Assembly: GCF_014805685.1 (NCBI RefSeq)
Contig: NC_060892.1
Coordinates: forward strand, 4,553,490-4,617,489
Origin: Silurus meridionalis
Taxonomy: Eukaryota; Chordata; Actinopteri; Siluriformes; Siluridae
DNA length: 64,000 nt
Direction of reading: 5' to 3'
In this document: positions 1 to 11,478 of the stretch, piece after piece
Numbering within the stretch: the first letter of the stretch is position 1
Layout: every line of letters starts with the position of its first letter
Position numbers and translations under genes: made by a program
The notes under the pieces: generated by a model
Told to the model about the DNA's origin: nothing
The model's input: only the letters and a program-made list of their open reading frames with translations
Database searches by the model: none

Positions 1-612
1 GCAGCTAGCACACCTTTTTTTCTTGCTTGTGGCCAAAATGCACAAAATGTCATTGACTCCAGTGTGTGCCATGGCTTTCCGCTGCGTCTGCTCTCCCTCT
101 CACCGAGTCGGACTGAAGGCCTCGCCGTAGGCAGCCACCGCATCCTGCTGCTAGGCGGCGTGTGTGTTGGGAAGATCGGTGAATTATTCAAACCCTTCAG
201 CTAAAAATACACATTCGCTTCCTGCCTCATGGTTTAGACTAGATACCCAATCTAAGTGATCAAATATTTAGTTCTTGTTACGCATCTTTAATACGTACGC
301 TCGGGAGCACAAGCTCTCGTTTGGATGCCTGTGGGTTCCATCGGCGTGAATTAGCAAGAATTTAAAAGAAAAAAGGAAGGCGGCAAGAGAAAGCCATGGC
401 AGCAGGAGTGTTTAAAACGTGTTCTGTTTCCACCAGTGGGAGTGGGTGTGTGTTGAAGAAAAAAGAAGCCGCTGCAGATACCCACACTGTAAAAGTTTGA
501 GCGCACAAGCTGCATGCAGCACACCTCACTTGCCTGAAGAGGGTGCTATAGGGATCCCTTAACACACCCCTTTCCTAAACACAGGCCTAACCAGGGCCGG
601 GCATGACTGACC

Positions 613-614
<2 letters not shown>

Positions 615-651
<37 letters not shown>
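615..651. repeat. (GT)n microsatellite
   Basis: Perfect GT dinucleotide run within the intron upstream of the FN3-4 exon. Confidence 0.95.
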
Positions 652-653
<2 letters not shown>

Positions 654-3600
654 ACCTTCTCTATCTCAATGTGTTTGTGGAATTACATTTTTTGTTTTCT
701 TTTATTGTCTTCTTTTAAATAGTCGTAATATATTTTCATCACAACATATGTGTATGTCTAAATATTTCTATGCTTCATATATGTGTTTCCTGCTTAAATG
801 AAAGCAAAGTTTCTGGCTAAATGTCACTTGGGTTTCCTTCATTTCTTTCAGTATCAGTTAAAGAGACTTGGAGAGATTTTGGTTTGCTTTCCTTCCCTCC
901 CTGTTTTTTTTTTTTTTTTTTTTTTGTTCCAGTGTATGATTTTTTTATGAGACACATATGGTTCACTTCACAAGAGAAGACAGCTTTCAGTGAATTCCTT
1001 TTGCCCACAACTGGGTTTTCTTTCCCCCACCTTTTTCGCCACAACGATCAGCAACCTGTTCCGCCCCCTGTCCAACTTCCCCATCAGCGCAGCATGTAGC
1101 ATTCTCAAAGCAAATCCATTAAACTAAAGGTGAGAGTAAGTATCTCTGGGGGACAGGTTTAGACTTCTGCTTGGGACTTTGGCGTTCTGGAGGCCTCCGC
1201 TCTGCTCTGCGATGCCTATCGCGACCTTGCAGATGGAAGATTGGGCTCTCAGAGAGACCCTTGCTCAAGCAGAAAACCAAAATCCCCCCTAAAAAAAGAA
1301 AAGAAAGATGGAGTCAATGTGAGAGGGGTCAGGAAGGTGACAGTCAAACAGTCAGTCGTGTTACGAAACAGCATCCACACAAGCAAACACACAAACAAAT
1401 CATTCTAGTGTGAGTTTCTCAGAGGTAAGTGCTCGCTGTTTGGAAGAAGTCCACTCTGCCGCTGCAAGTCGTGTCCTTCTAATGCCTAAAACTAGGTTAT
1501 TTATTGTACGATCCAGAGACACAGTTCGGATTTTTCAGTCTTAGCATCTCGTTTTGGCCAGATCTATGAATTTTGTAGTGTTTTTGTCCATCTAAAAGTT
1601 ACACAAAAAATCAGTTACGTCAGTAAGCATACCTTATATTTTTTTGTGTCTGCTGCAAAAGGCGTCTCAAGATGTTTACAAAATATATTATATATTATAT
1701 TTATATTTTTGTCCTCTGTAGCTTCTTCTATTTGGTCTAGGGAGCGTGAAGGCTATTTATTGTGTGATAGATGACTCGCTCTTCTGTAGTTGTAGATGTG
1801 ACCTGTCGTCTATAAATCACTGTGGTAAACCCGCGAAGCTCCACAGTGAGAAACGCAGGCCTGAAGGGAAATCGCTTCACCCTCCACATGCTTCTAGTTG
1901 TCCATGTGTCACACACATGGTTGGAGCGCCTGCCGCTTTGGCGTTTTTTTTTTTTTTCATTTTTCACAACGTTTCAGATTAGAATTCAGATTGAGCGGGC
2001 TACTCCTGACAGAGGTCGCCTGCAGTCCCACGTACGGCTCGAGACAAAGCTTACCCACATCGCAGCTAATGGAGCAAAGAGCCGGAGGAATAAACAGAGA
2101 GCTCGTCTTTCTTGAGCGCAGCCTCTCTGAAAACGCAAAAACAAACTGCCAGAGAAATAACACAGCGAGTTAGAAGTCATCTTAAGCCACCACCCCACCC
2201 ACCCTCTTATGCTTTCTCTCTTCTCTTTATCTCTCTCCCAGATATAGTTCCAATTACCACGCTGCAGCGCTGCAGTCGCTTTCATTACACACACAAGGCA
2301 TCAGAACACTCACCACACACATCACCGTAATGAGACGACGCCTTGATTACTAGTACACGCTCGAGACTAAACGGCCATTAGGGTTAAAGCGTCCTATTCA
2401 TTCCAGTGCAAGTCTTGTTTCGAAACGAAGCGGCAGCGTGGATTTTTTCAGGAACGCGACGAAGCAGGGGCAAACTTGTGTATTGTGTACTGTATCTTCT
2501 GCTCTGTGGTGCCGTGTGTACAGTTTAAGGACTATCAACTTGGAGTACAATGTGTATCTGGAGGCCATCGTTATAGGCTGATGTGAGTCTGCAGTAACAA
2601 AGCAGGAACACACACCCCCCTGACCGGCAAAGGGTACTTTTTCACCCCCGCACATCCCCCAAAACAAAAGATACAGATTATAATCTGAATAGTCTGGGTT
2701 TATCGTTATTCAAAAGGCTGATCAAAGACACTGGGGGGGTGATGGCATTCCTGGGGGTTAGAGAGATAGACACTCCTGAGCCGGTCAGAAGGGCGGCCTG
2801 AACGATGGTCTTCTATGAAAAAACAAAAGTTCAGAAAGTGACGTTCGATTCAGACGTGCTCACGGAGGGTCCACAAACTGAAATCCAGAGATCTAACGAT
2901 CTCTTGCTTCTGATTACATTGCATTACCGGGGAAGAAACAGATAAATGCCAACAGACAAAAATCTAATTTAGCATTTAAATTTCAATCAGCTATAGGGCA
3001 TCATGCATGGTTACACCTAGAGATTATATCATAAAACCGCCAGAGGCCTTCATGGCGCTTTCAGTCGAATCATAACAGCGGATTCTTCATGTTTAGCCAA
3101 ACAAGTGGTCCGGCTTTTAGCTTAATTGCAGTAGCTTTTCAAATCTACTGGAATAATTCTGTTAGCTGATCGGCTGGACATCATTTCTTACATCACTGAT
3201 GACCAAATGGCTTAATTAGATAAAAAATTATATTTCTGCTCGGAATCCTGCAAAATGCATAGAATTTAATTTGATTTTTCAATAATCTCACTTACAGTCT
3301 AAATGAATCATATTCATATATAGTATTGATATAATTAATAATAATCGGGCAGTTTTTTGTGTTTCCATTGCTTTCTCGATATTAGTCTAGGTTTGCGGAA
3401 ACGTTCGTATAATGTTCTCTTAATATTTCCCCTTAACTTTCCCTTCAGCACATTTCTGCCACGTTTTAAAATGAAAACTCGAAATTATCATTAAAGTGCA
3501 TTCTATAAAGGTTTTTTAATACGGTTGCTAAAAATAAAAACTCAAGGTAAGGTTTGATTTGGTTACAAATAAATGAACGAAAAAAACTCTTAGAACGTAT

Positions 3601-3670
3601 TAACTGTCTCTCAATAATATCGAAATGGAAACCGTATGCTAATGTTAGGGAAACGTTCTGTGTTTGCTGG

Positions 3671-3708
<38 letters not shown>

Positions 3709-3757
3709 TATGAATTGCATTTGGGTTCAGGATTTTCTGACTGCATAAACATTTTAG

Positions 3758-3885
3758 CAAAAATGGTTGAGACTTCTGATAGGTAGGTCATGAGTTCAAA
3801 TCCCAGCCCCATCAGGCTGCCAATTCTTGGCCCTTGAGCAAGGCCCTTAACCCTCAACTGCCAAGTTGTATAAATAAGATATAAA
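3758..3885 (+). repeat. tRNA-derived SINE copy, truncated
   Basis: It contains the B-box-like GAGTTCAAATCCCAG and the shared body GCCCTTGAGCAAGGCCCTTAA, then TTGTATAAATAAGAT. The LINE-like tail is missing. It belongs to the same family as the copies at 5225, 18937, 21115, 21236, 24905 and 52520. Confidence 0.75.
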
Positions 3886-5224
3886 TATATATAGTTGTTA
3901 ACCTTGCGTTTAGATCTTGCAAAGAAACAGGAATCTGGTAGTAAGACGGTGGGGTTTGGAGAATGTGGATATAGATGAGGGTGGGAATATGAATGCATGG
4001 AGGACAACAAAAGACCCGGTGTTTCTCTCTATCTCTGTCTCTCAGCATTGTGGACCCTCATACTAGTGTAAACAGTGTAGAATACTGTACAGTCCTAGCT
4101 GAAGCACCGGGACAATTCTCCCCCTCTGAGCATCACAAATCACGCCAAAGCTCAAATCTTTAGATCTAAAGTCTGGACATGCCTGGTATATACCGCAAAT
4201 CAATCCAGCTGCGGTCTCCCGTGCGCTGAGCCGACATTCGGCTGAGGGCTTTTCGTTAAGAAGGGGAGAGTTGATACCAGCCAGCTCAGGGAATATTGCT
4301 TCCTTGTAGCTGGGTGCTTGTGGTAAGAAAGTCTTTAAGAAAAAAAAGAAAGAAAAAGTGTGTTTGATGGAAGCCAGGTACGTATAATGTTAAGGAAAAC
4401 AATGTTTCTGGTTTTGTTTGGCTTTTTTTGTTTGTTTTTTTTTTTTTGATGCTCTTATTTTCAGTTTGAAGCCAAGCAGCTTTCCATGTATCTTCTAAGT
4501 TGACATTTTGGATCCTAGTGTTGTTTTCTTTTTCTACTTATTTATTTTGCAGAGGAATTCATTTTCCTGTAATCCCCCAGTTGCATTTGAATTAATTTAA
4601 GCTTTTTTTTTTTTTGCAGAAGGTGTTCTGTTTGAAATTCCAATCACATTGTCTCCTTATTTGTTTTCTGAAAAAAAAATGCCCTTATCATTTGTTTGTC
4701 CTTTGAGTTAAACACGTTCCTTCACAAACAGAAATTACTGTCACTCCGATAATTAGATGGGCTCCTTTTTTGGCAGAAACACCAGCACATAGCCTTGCAA
4801 TGCGAAATACACTTAGCATGTTACCCCGCCCCTAGAGGTGGTTTGGATTGGAGGTTGGAGCCTATAATTTCTGGTCATTTAGAGATCACAGGCCATGGGA
4901 CTTCATAGGATTACCACAGAGCATATCAGATCATATCCATTTCCTAGTCTCCTACATGCGGGGTTTGTAATATAAGTCACAAACAGTGCACATTCGTTCA
5001 CCCTCTGATAAAGCAGGACACGATTTTCCTCAGGGTTTGTTTAAATCTTGGCATCTATCAGGTGATCACAGCGTAGTGTAAGCGAAGGTAGGGATTAGGG
5101 ATGTACATCAATACTGAGAGTGGTGTCAGATATCGGTGCTTATTTAATTCTAGTCATAAAAACGGTTCGATATCATTATACAGTCGGTCAGCTCACTACA
5201 TTAATGATGGTAAAGGTGATGGCA

Positions 5225-5370
5225 GATGGTAGCTTAGGCTTTTAGGCATGGGACTTTGAATCCTAAAGGTCATGAGTTTAAATCCCAGCCACACTGAGCT
5301 GCCACTTGTGGCCCCTGAGCAAGGCCCTTAACCCCATAGCTGCTCAGTTGTATAAATGGGATAAATGTAG
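5225..5370 (+). repeat. tRNA-derived SINE copy
   Basis: A-box-like GGTAGCTTAGG, B-box-like GAGTTTAAATCCCAG, then the body GAGCAAGGCCCTTAACC and TTGTATAAATGGGATAAATG. Same family as the other SINE copies in this window, and also lacking the 3' tail. Confidence 0.75.
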
Positions 5371-5954
5371 ATGAAACTCAATTGAACTCTACTGTCTATT
5401 CAAGCTAAATTATGCAGCTAGGCATTTAAAAGTGCATTATATTTAAGAATTAGAATTAAGAATATGCCTGTTGCCCTGCTGATTGACAAAAATACACTTA
5501 CTGGTATTGGAAGCACCAAAACCACGTGCATATACCGGGAAAAATTTATAATAATATTGATTTATTTGTAGGATATTTAGGACAGTTGCCATCTCCATTA
5601 CTGAGCAGCACCTCTGGTGTGAGATGGTAAATATTCCAGGTCGAACCGTAGCCCTGTGGTCTATCCAACCTTTTAAAATGAGCCCGGCTTCATATTTCAT
5701 TATTATGCATGTCATGTTACATTCCTCTTCTGTTTCCATTTGCATTTGCCCTTTGAATCAGTTGATTCTTCTTCTTCTTTTTTTTTTCTTCTTTTTTTTT
5801 TTCGCCTTATGTTTGGTACTGTCGTGGCTTGTCTTTTCAGTTCGGTTTGTTCCCTTTTATCATTTTCTTTTTCTCTTTCCCATCTTTTTTCGTTTTTTTG
5901 TTTCCCCTCCCTCCCTCCTTACCCACCCCTCCCTCTCCTCCCTTGCCTGCGCAG

Positions 5955-6275
5955 AGCCATCCGCCCCCCCCCAGGAGGTTAAATGCTCCAGCTCTAGCTC
6001 CACTTCTCTGCTGGTAAGTTGGCGCCCCCCGCACTCGGAGAGCCAGAATGGCCCGCTGGTCGGGTACGTAGTGCGCTATGCCATGGCAGGGGGCGGAGCT
6101 GGGCTCGGGGTCGGATCCGAGACCGTGGATGAGCTCCAGGTGGCGGCCACGGCCTCCGAGATAACACTGCAGCGGCTGGAGAAGTGGACGACGTACCGTG
6201 TGAGCGTGGCCGCAGCCACCGTTGTGGGCCCCGGACCGGACAGTGTAGTGCTCATATGCCGCACTGATGAGGACG
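5955..6275 (+). CDS. ptprs: ptprs exon: fibronectin type III domain 4
   Basis: This exon encodes one whole FN3 domain of the receptor ectodomain (window residues 1-106). It begins PSAPPQEVKC and ends in RTDED, the linker typical of FN3-4 in LAR-family phosphatases. The acceptor is GCGCAG after a long CT tract and the donor is ACG|GTACGA. It starts two bases into a codon and ends one base into the next (phase 1 to phase 1), so the first residue (K, E or Q) depends on the upstream exon. FN3 hallmarks are visible: LLVSW in strand B, the GYVVRY strand C and LEKWTTYRVSV in strand F. Compared with mammalian PTPRS from memory, the C-C' region carries a glycine-rich stretch (AMAGGGAGLGVG) and the last strand has VVLICRT, adding a cysteine. 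In mammals FN3-4 to FN3-7 can be skipped together. Confidence 0.93.
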
Positions 6276-6777
6276 GTACGAATTCCACGCCATCAATAGC
6301 AATTTTTTTTTGTTTAGGCCATGATTTATAGAAACAAGAAAACCTATATAATATTGAATATGCACATTTCCACCATTATAGGGTAATTATAGGGTACACT
6401 GTAGCCAGGCCTCGTTCGTCTTCACAGTAATATATTCTAATTAGAGGCAGTTTTAAATCCTCCGAAATGACTTCACTACACAGCAGCAGGCAGTAACAGC
6501 TCTTCTCAAGTCGTTTAGTGAAACAGTGGGTTCCGAGCACAAAAAAAAAACACTGCTTTTACCCAGCCTCGTTTTATTTCTCTCTCTCTTTTTTTGGAGT
6601 CACTGAGGCAGACAGGCAACTCATGAGCTCTGAAATGATCTTCAGCCAGCTGCCGGTTGTAAGAAATTGTGCCCGACATCCCTGGCGACAGCAGCGCTCC
6701 AGGCTGAGTGACAGCTGGAGTTCAGGGGACAAGCTGCTAATCGATACACAATGCCCAGCAGTTCCCTCACCCTGCCT

Positions 6778-6779
<2 letters not shown>

Positions 6780-6819
<40 letters not shown>
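6780..6819. repeat. (AC)n microsatellite
   Basis: A 40-base AC run about 500 bases downstream of the FN3-4 exon donor. Confidence 0.95.
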
Positions 6820-6821
<2 letters not shown>

Positions 6822-7493
6822 CACGCAAACTGATGGATGTAAGAGCGACTATATGTGTGTGAAACTGAACTATGGTTTCTAGCATGGATAGAGCAACTCA
6901 GTCAGGTCAGATGGGGAGCACTGGGCCCTCCAGGATTCCTTTACTTTGTTTTGCAACAAAGGAGTAACAGTTTCAGCATCATGGAGTGAGACGGTATTGT
7001 GTATTCAAAACCATTAGCTGCATACTCAGTTGTAAAACGAGTCATAAAAACCCAATGCATAATGTTGAAACAATATTTTTTAATGAAATTCAATTTATTA
7101 AATTTTTATTTGTAGAGATTTTTTAACAATTGACATAATGGGTATAAGTTTATTCCTAATAATTGTAAGTTTGTAAGTGTGAGCCACTGGCGACTGTGGC
7201 GAGGAAAAACTGTATGAGATGGCATGAGGAAGAAATCTTGAGAGGAACCAGACTCAAAAGGGAATCTGTCCTCATCTGGGTGGCACTAAATGTCCATTTA
7301 TTATAGTTCCATCATTTTTAAGGTGTGCAGTGATGGGCATTAAATGCAATCTGTGGTTCTAAATCATTGTAGTAGACTGTTGATATTAATAACAGTCTAA
7401 ATCCATCCTCATAGTTCTTGAGTTGCTCAGTAACTTCATGGCTCTTGAGCCTGTTGAGGTAGAACCATAACTTAAATGTCAAAATGTCACTAG

Positions 7494-7915
7494 TATACTA
7501 TATGGACAAGAATTGTAGGTCCACATTGATTTCCACATTTAGTCCCCCTTCCAATCTTCTGGGATGAAGTCCACTAGCTTTTAAAGTGAGCTTTTGGAGA
7601 TTCAGCCACAAAGGTGTTAGTTAAGTCAGGTACTGATGTAGGTGAGGTGAGGAGGCCTGGGGTGCAGTCAGCATTCACATTCATTCTTTTCAATAGGGTT
7701 GAGGTCAGAGCTCTATAACAGGAAATTTTCCACTCCAAACCATGTAAAGTATTTCTTCATGGAGTTGGCTTTGTGCCCAGGGACATCGTCATGCTGGAAC
7801 TGGTTTGGGTCTCCTTCAAGTGAAGGAATATTTCATGCTACCACATCAACTTTGTGGTAAAAGTGTGACAAAGAACCACATATGCATGAAAAAGTCAAGT
7901 GTCCATATAGTGTAT
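7494..7915. mobile_element. Tc1-like MITE
   Basis: Ends are inverted: TACTATATGGACA on the left and TGTCCATATAGTGTA on the right. The body carries the family core (GATGTAGGTGAGGTGAGGAG, GGGTTGAGGTCAGAGCTCT). Read on the opposite strand, the core resembles the C-terminal coding part of Tc1-like transposases (SVPDFTN-type motif), but it is broken. It is non-autonomous. Confidence 0.8.
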
Positions 7916-8729
7916 CCTTAAACAAAAAGCTACTTTATTTTTGCAATTTCTGAGGTAACTTTTACAAAAAAATATCTAAATAAGAGTAAATAAGAGGGAA
8001 ATATTTAAGGTCGAATCAGTTACATTTTTACCTCAGGTTTTACCTCAGGAGTTATATTGCAACATGGTTATATGTATATTTATCCAGTTTCATCATTACC
8101 ACATGTACACTTCCATCTTACCCCCCAAAAGTAAATACAGAACGAGCGTTTTATTGACCTTGCCGAGAACCTTTCCGCTCCTGAGAGTGATACACAATAA
8201 AGGCGCCATTTAAACGTCAAGGCTTCATATAAACAGATTTTTCATTAGCGCTCAGATCCGAGGCTGCGGGGCGACAGGAGGCAGACAGTAGATTGTTTAG
8301 TGGGGAGCGGAGAACAACGATAAAGCAGGAGCAGCTTGAGTATGAGTAAAGGCAAGAGATTTGATTTTAGAGTCCCTTAAGTCCATAAGTGCATTTGAGA
8401 CTTGTTTCACCTAATCGGATGGCGGTTGTGCTGAAGGCAGACGGAAAGCGTTCCTGCGAGATGCCCGTGTCAGTCGCCTGTAGGTGGAGAACTCTGTCAT
8501 AATAATAACGTCAGTCAGGAAAAAAAAACACAGTAGACACGAAGAATTGATCTGTTTTGTCTGGGTGTCTGCGTCCATCTCTTTGTCTGCTGAGGGATCG
8601 TGCTGTGTTGTTGCACCTAACAATATACAAAATGCAGGTATAAATGAATAAATAAAAAGAAAAGAATTATTGAAATAAAAGAAGGGAATTTTCAACTCAA
8701 ATAAATATTTGATGGAAACCAGCACTTTG

Positions 8730-9180
8730 ACTCAGATTCACTCAGAATTTAATTTGAAATGTAATCCAGGATTCCAACTCAAAATCGGGATTTTAACCAG
8801 GATTTTAACTAATCAGTTAATTTTAACTGCATTCAATCTAAATTCTAATGTAAAACCAGGATTTTAAACTGAAAACAGGATTTTAACCTCAAAGCCAAAA
8901 CTCTTAATTCAAAACTGAGATTAGATGAGATTAGATTCCGCTTTATTGTCATTGTACAGGGCCAATGAAATGCATTTTTTTTTTTTACATTTTTTCAGGT
9001 TTTTTATCAAAAATGTAAAAAGGATTTTAACATAATGACAGAATTAAAATTAGAAGTCAAACTCAAAACTCTCATTTTAACTAGGATTTTTAACTCAAAA
9101 ACAGGACTTTAACTGGAACTCTCAAACAGAATTCTAATTCATATAAAACAAAACTGAACTCAAATAAATCCAGGACTTTA
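8730..9180. repeat. Degenerate tandem repeat, core CAGGATTTTAACTCAAAAC
   Basis: Units of roughly 18-25 bases built on AGGATTTTAAC and ACTCAAAAC recur at about 8770, 8795, 8855, 8875, 9020, 9080 and 9105. A piece related to TTATTGTCATTGTACAGGGC (8943-8962) interrupts the array. It ends just before the FN3-5 acceptor. Confidence 0.65.
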
Positions 9181-9203
9181 ACACTGTCTTTTTTTCCTCG
9201 TAG

Positions 9204-9397
9204 TTCCCGGTGCGCCCCCTCGGAGGGTAGAAGTGGAGGTGATGAACTCCACTGCATTAAAGGTGATGTGGCGCTCACTGTTGCCAGGGCGACAGCACGG
9301 TCAGATCCGTGGTTACCAGGTGCACTATGTGCGGGTGGAGAACGGTGAAGCACGTGGGCTCCCACTCATCAAGGATGTAATGTTGGCTGATGCCCAG
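9204..9397 (+). CDS. ptprs: ptprs exon: FN3-5, first half
   Basis: It encodes window residues 108-171, with residue 107 (Val) split across the intron. The translation runs [20 protein letters not shown] and ends [14 protein letters not shown]. The segment [16 protein letters not shown] is nearly invariant in LAR-family FN3-5 domains. Acceptor CTCGTAG, donor CAG|GTACAC, phase 1 to phase 0. MNSTA holds a possible N-glycosylation site. The downstream partner is either the 27-nt microexon at 10261 or the exon at 15494; both junctions stay in frame because this exon ends on a codon boundary. Confidence 0.96.
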
Positions 9398-9605
9398 GTA
9401 CACACCCTTCACACACTCTTCATGCTGCTCACACTCTTTACATAGCTCACACACTCTACATACTGGTAACACACTCTTCACACTCCTCACACAATTTTCT
9501 CACTGCTCACACCTTCTTCACACATTTCTTACACTGCTCACACCATTTTAAACACTCCAAACACACTTTTCACACTACTCATAAACTTCTCAAATACACC
9601 AAATA
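9398..9605. repeat. CACACTCTTCAC-type minisatellite at an exon donor
   Basis: Imperfect units of about 11-22 bases such as TTCACACACTCTTCA and CTGCTCACAC recur from the donor of the FN3-5 exon for about 200 bases. The strand is strongly C/A/T biased and poor in G. Confidence 0.8.
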
Positions 9606-10260
9606 AAAAAGGTTTTAAAATACTTTATAACATATTAGATTTTTTTCCTTTTTCTGTCTTAATGCGCATTATTCTGTAAGCACAAAACCTGTAGTTTTAT
9701 CAAGTGCTGATACTGGAGGCTCCTTCCCTGAATATTCAATTGTAGTTTTTATTAACTGGGAATGTGTTTTAGACATCAGGCATGTACTGAGTAAATGAGT
9801 GGGAAAAAAAAATTAATGGAAAATGCTATTTTAGGTCATGGAGAATTTCTGTACTTTAGAGCTCCACTCACATCTTTACCCCAAAGCCACTTTAAAGGCC
9901 GGCTTTAAGAAAGTCCAAGCGTGGCGTTGAAGAAACTCTGTAAGAGACTCGAAATGAATGCACGCCTTATGGCTTGCAGATGGGGGAAAAAAAATCCAGT
10001 CGCACGTACAGAACGGACAGGCAGACTTCCGAATCCTTGAACAGAGCGAATTATTGGCTGCTCTTATCTTTCAACTTTTCTCCCTTTTACATACCGACCC
10101 ACTTTTCAAGCATGCTTCGGAGTGCTCTTCGCTTCAGTGGCTCTCTCTTCCTCTCCGTTCATGCCTCTCTTTCTCTCTTTTTCTCTCTCCCTGTATATGT
10201 CTCTTTCTCTCTTTCTGAAATTGCTTTCCCATGCGCTCTCCTCTGGGTGGGGGGAATCAG
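9398..10260 (+). other. ptprs: Intron upstream of the 27-nt microexon
   Basis: It opens with a CACACTCTTCAC-type minisatellite (9398-9605). The last ~120 bases are a CT-rich tract (about 10135-10245) leading to the microexon acceptor. The two TGC trinucleotides at about 10222 and 10232 resemble the intronic signal used by the neural splice regulator SRRM4. Nothing else recognised. Confidence 0.75.
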
Positions 10261-10287
10261 TGGGAAACAGACGATACAGCCGAATAC
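10261..10287 (+). CDS. ptprs: ptprs 27-nt microexon (meC-type) in FN3-5
   Basis: A 27-base exon flanked by AATCAG and GTGAGT reads as nine codons, WETDDTAEY (window residues 172-180). This matches, from memory, the optional nine-residue insert between ADAQ and EMVI in FN3-5 of mammalian PTPRS; PTPRD and LAR have a related insert. Phase 0 on both sides makes it freely skippable. It is too short for any open-reading-frame search. The strong donor and the CT-rich tract upstream support its use. In this receptor family microexons are spliced in mainly in neurons and adjust binding to synaptic partners; which partner this insert affects is not shown by sequence. Confidence 0.93.
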
Positions 10288-10903
10288 GTGAGTACAGACG
10301 GAGATGCGGCGCGTTGTGCGTGGTCGTGGAGCTCGGCGTGTTGCATCACTCTCTGCCGAGGGTCACTCTCAGCCCGAGATGGAATTTGATCTGAGAGCGG
10401 CGTGTCAAGCAGCAGTGTCACTCAGAACACACCACTGATGATGCACAGAGGGAGTGATGCAACATCAAGAGCTCATTAATGTCTGTGTCTGTGTGTGTGT
10501 TGTTTTGCAGTGCAGCTCTGAAGTGTGTGAATATGAATATTGTGTCATGAGCTCAAGAGAGATAAACAATCTCTTGACCCACTAGTCTTTTTTTATTTTT
10601 ATTTTTTTTTCTTTAGGCGGGGGTTGTGTTTGTGTGTCTATGTGTGTGGTTTTTTTGTGCTTTTGGATGCATCAGTAACCCAGCACTCACACATTTGCAT
10701 GATTTATGTACAACCCAGAAATGTTGGGACATTTTTTAATTTTTTTTATTTGAATGAAATGAAAACTAAAAGACTTTCAAATCACATGAGGCAATATTTT
10801 ATTTACAATAGAACATAGAGAACATAAATGTTTAAACTGAGAAATTGTACACTTTTATGCACAAATTGTATGCACATTTCAAATTGGATGCCTGCTACAG
10901 GTC

Positions 10904-11215
10904 TCAAAAAAGTTGGCACGGGGGCATGTTTACCATGGTGTAGCAGCTCCTTTTTTCAAAACAATTTGAAGACATCTGGGCATTGAGGTTATGAGTTTCT
11001 GGAGTTTTGCTGTTGGAACTTGGTCCAATTCTTGCAGGTTCTTGCCAAATGTTCTCTATAGGTGAAAGATCTGAACTGCAGGCAGGCCAATTCAGCAACC
11101 GGATTCTTCTACTATGAAGCCATGCTGTTGTTAAATCTGCAGTATGTGGTTTCACATCGTCCTGATGAAATACACAAAGTTTTCCCTGAAATAGATGTCG
11201 TCTGGAGGGGAGCAT
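10904..11215 (-). pseudogene. Tc1-like transposase remnant, C-terminal part
   Basis: A minus-strand open stretch carries the catalytic-domain signature: a HQDD...PHTA block, then NWPACSSDLSPIENIW with the last acidic residue of the DDE triad. Upstream coding pieces (near 11479-11679) are in another frame and separated by stops. It is a dead gene inside the element at 10709-12159. Confidence 0.85.
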
Positions 11216-11478
11216 ATGTTACTCTAAAACCTTTATATACCTTTCAGCATTCATAGTGCCTTTCAAAACATGTGAGCCCCCCATACCGTATGCACTTACT
11301 GTATGCACCTCCATACCATCAGAGATGCTGGCTTTTGAACTGTACGCCGATGGAAGGTCCCCCTCCTCTTTAGCCTGGAGGACACAATGTTCATGATTTC
11401 CAACAAGAATGTCAAATTTGGACTCGTCTGACCATAGAACGCTTTTCCACTTTTAACAATTTCATTTTAAGTCTCAGC

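Larger units (their letters stand above)
1..5954 (+). other. ptprs: Intronic sequence upstream of the FN3-4 exon (5' part outside window)
   Basis: No exon could be supported here; open frames are short and low in complexity. It holds a (GT)n run at 615-651, poly-T runs, an (AAT)n run near 3672-3706, two tRNA-SINE copies (about 3758-3885 and 5225-5370) and a CT-rich stretch at 5765-5950 that serves as the polypyrimidine tract of the first exon. The first 40 bases match an internal part of the hAT element at 13016-14023. The upstream exons for Ig1-3 and FN3-1 to FN3-3 are expected before position 1. Confidence 0.7.
6276..9203 (+). other. ptprs: Intron between FN3-4 and FN3-5 exons
   Basis: It holds an (AC)n run at 6780-6819, a fragment of a dispersed fish repeat at about 7170-7275 (core GAGGAACCAGACTCAAAAG), a Tc1-like MITE at 7494-7915 and a degenerate tandem repeat at about 8730-9180. 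No further exon was seen. Confidence 0.8.

Noticed and set aside
1..5954. Search for FN3-3 or Ig exons
   Set aside because: No segment with FN3 or Ig hallmarks and matching phase was seen.
6276..6331. Read-through of the FN3-4 exon to a stop
   Set aside because: The GACG|GTACGA donor restores the conserved RTDED-V junction with the exon at 9204.
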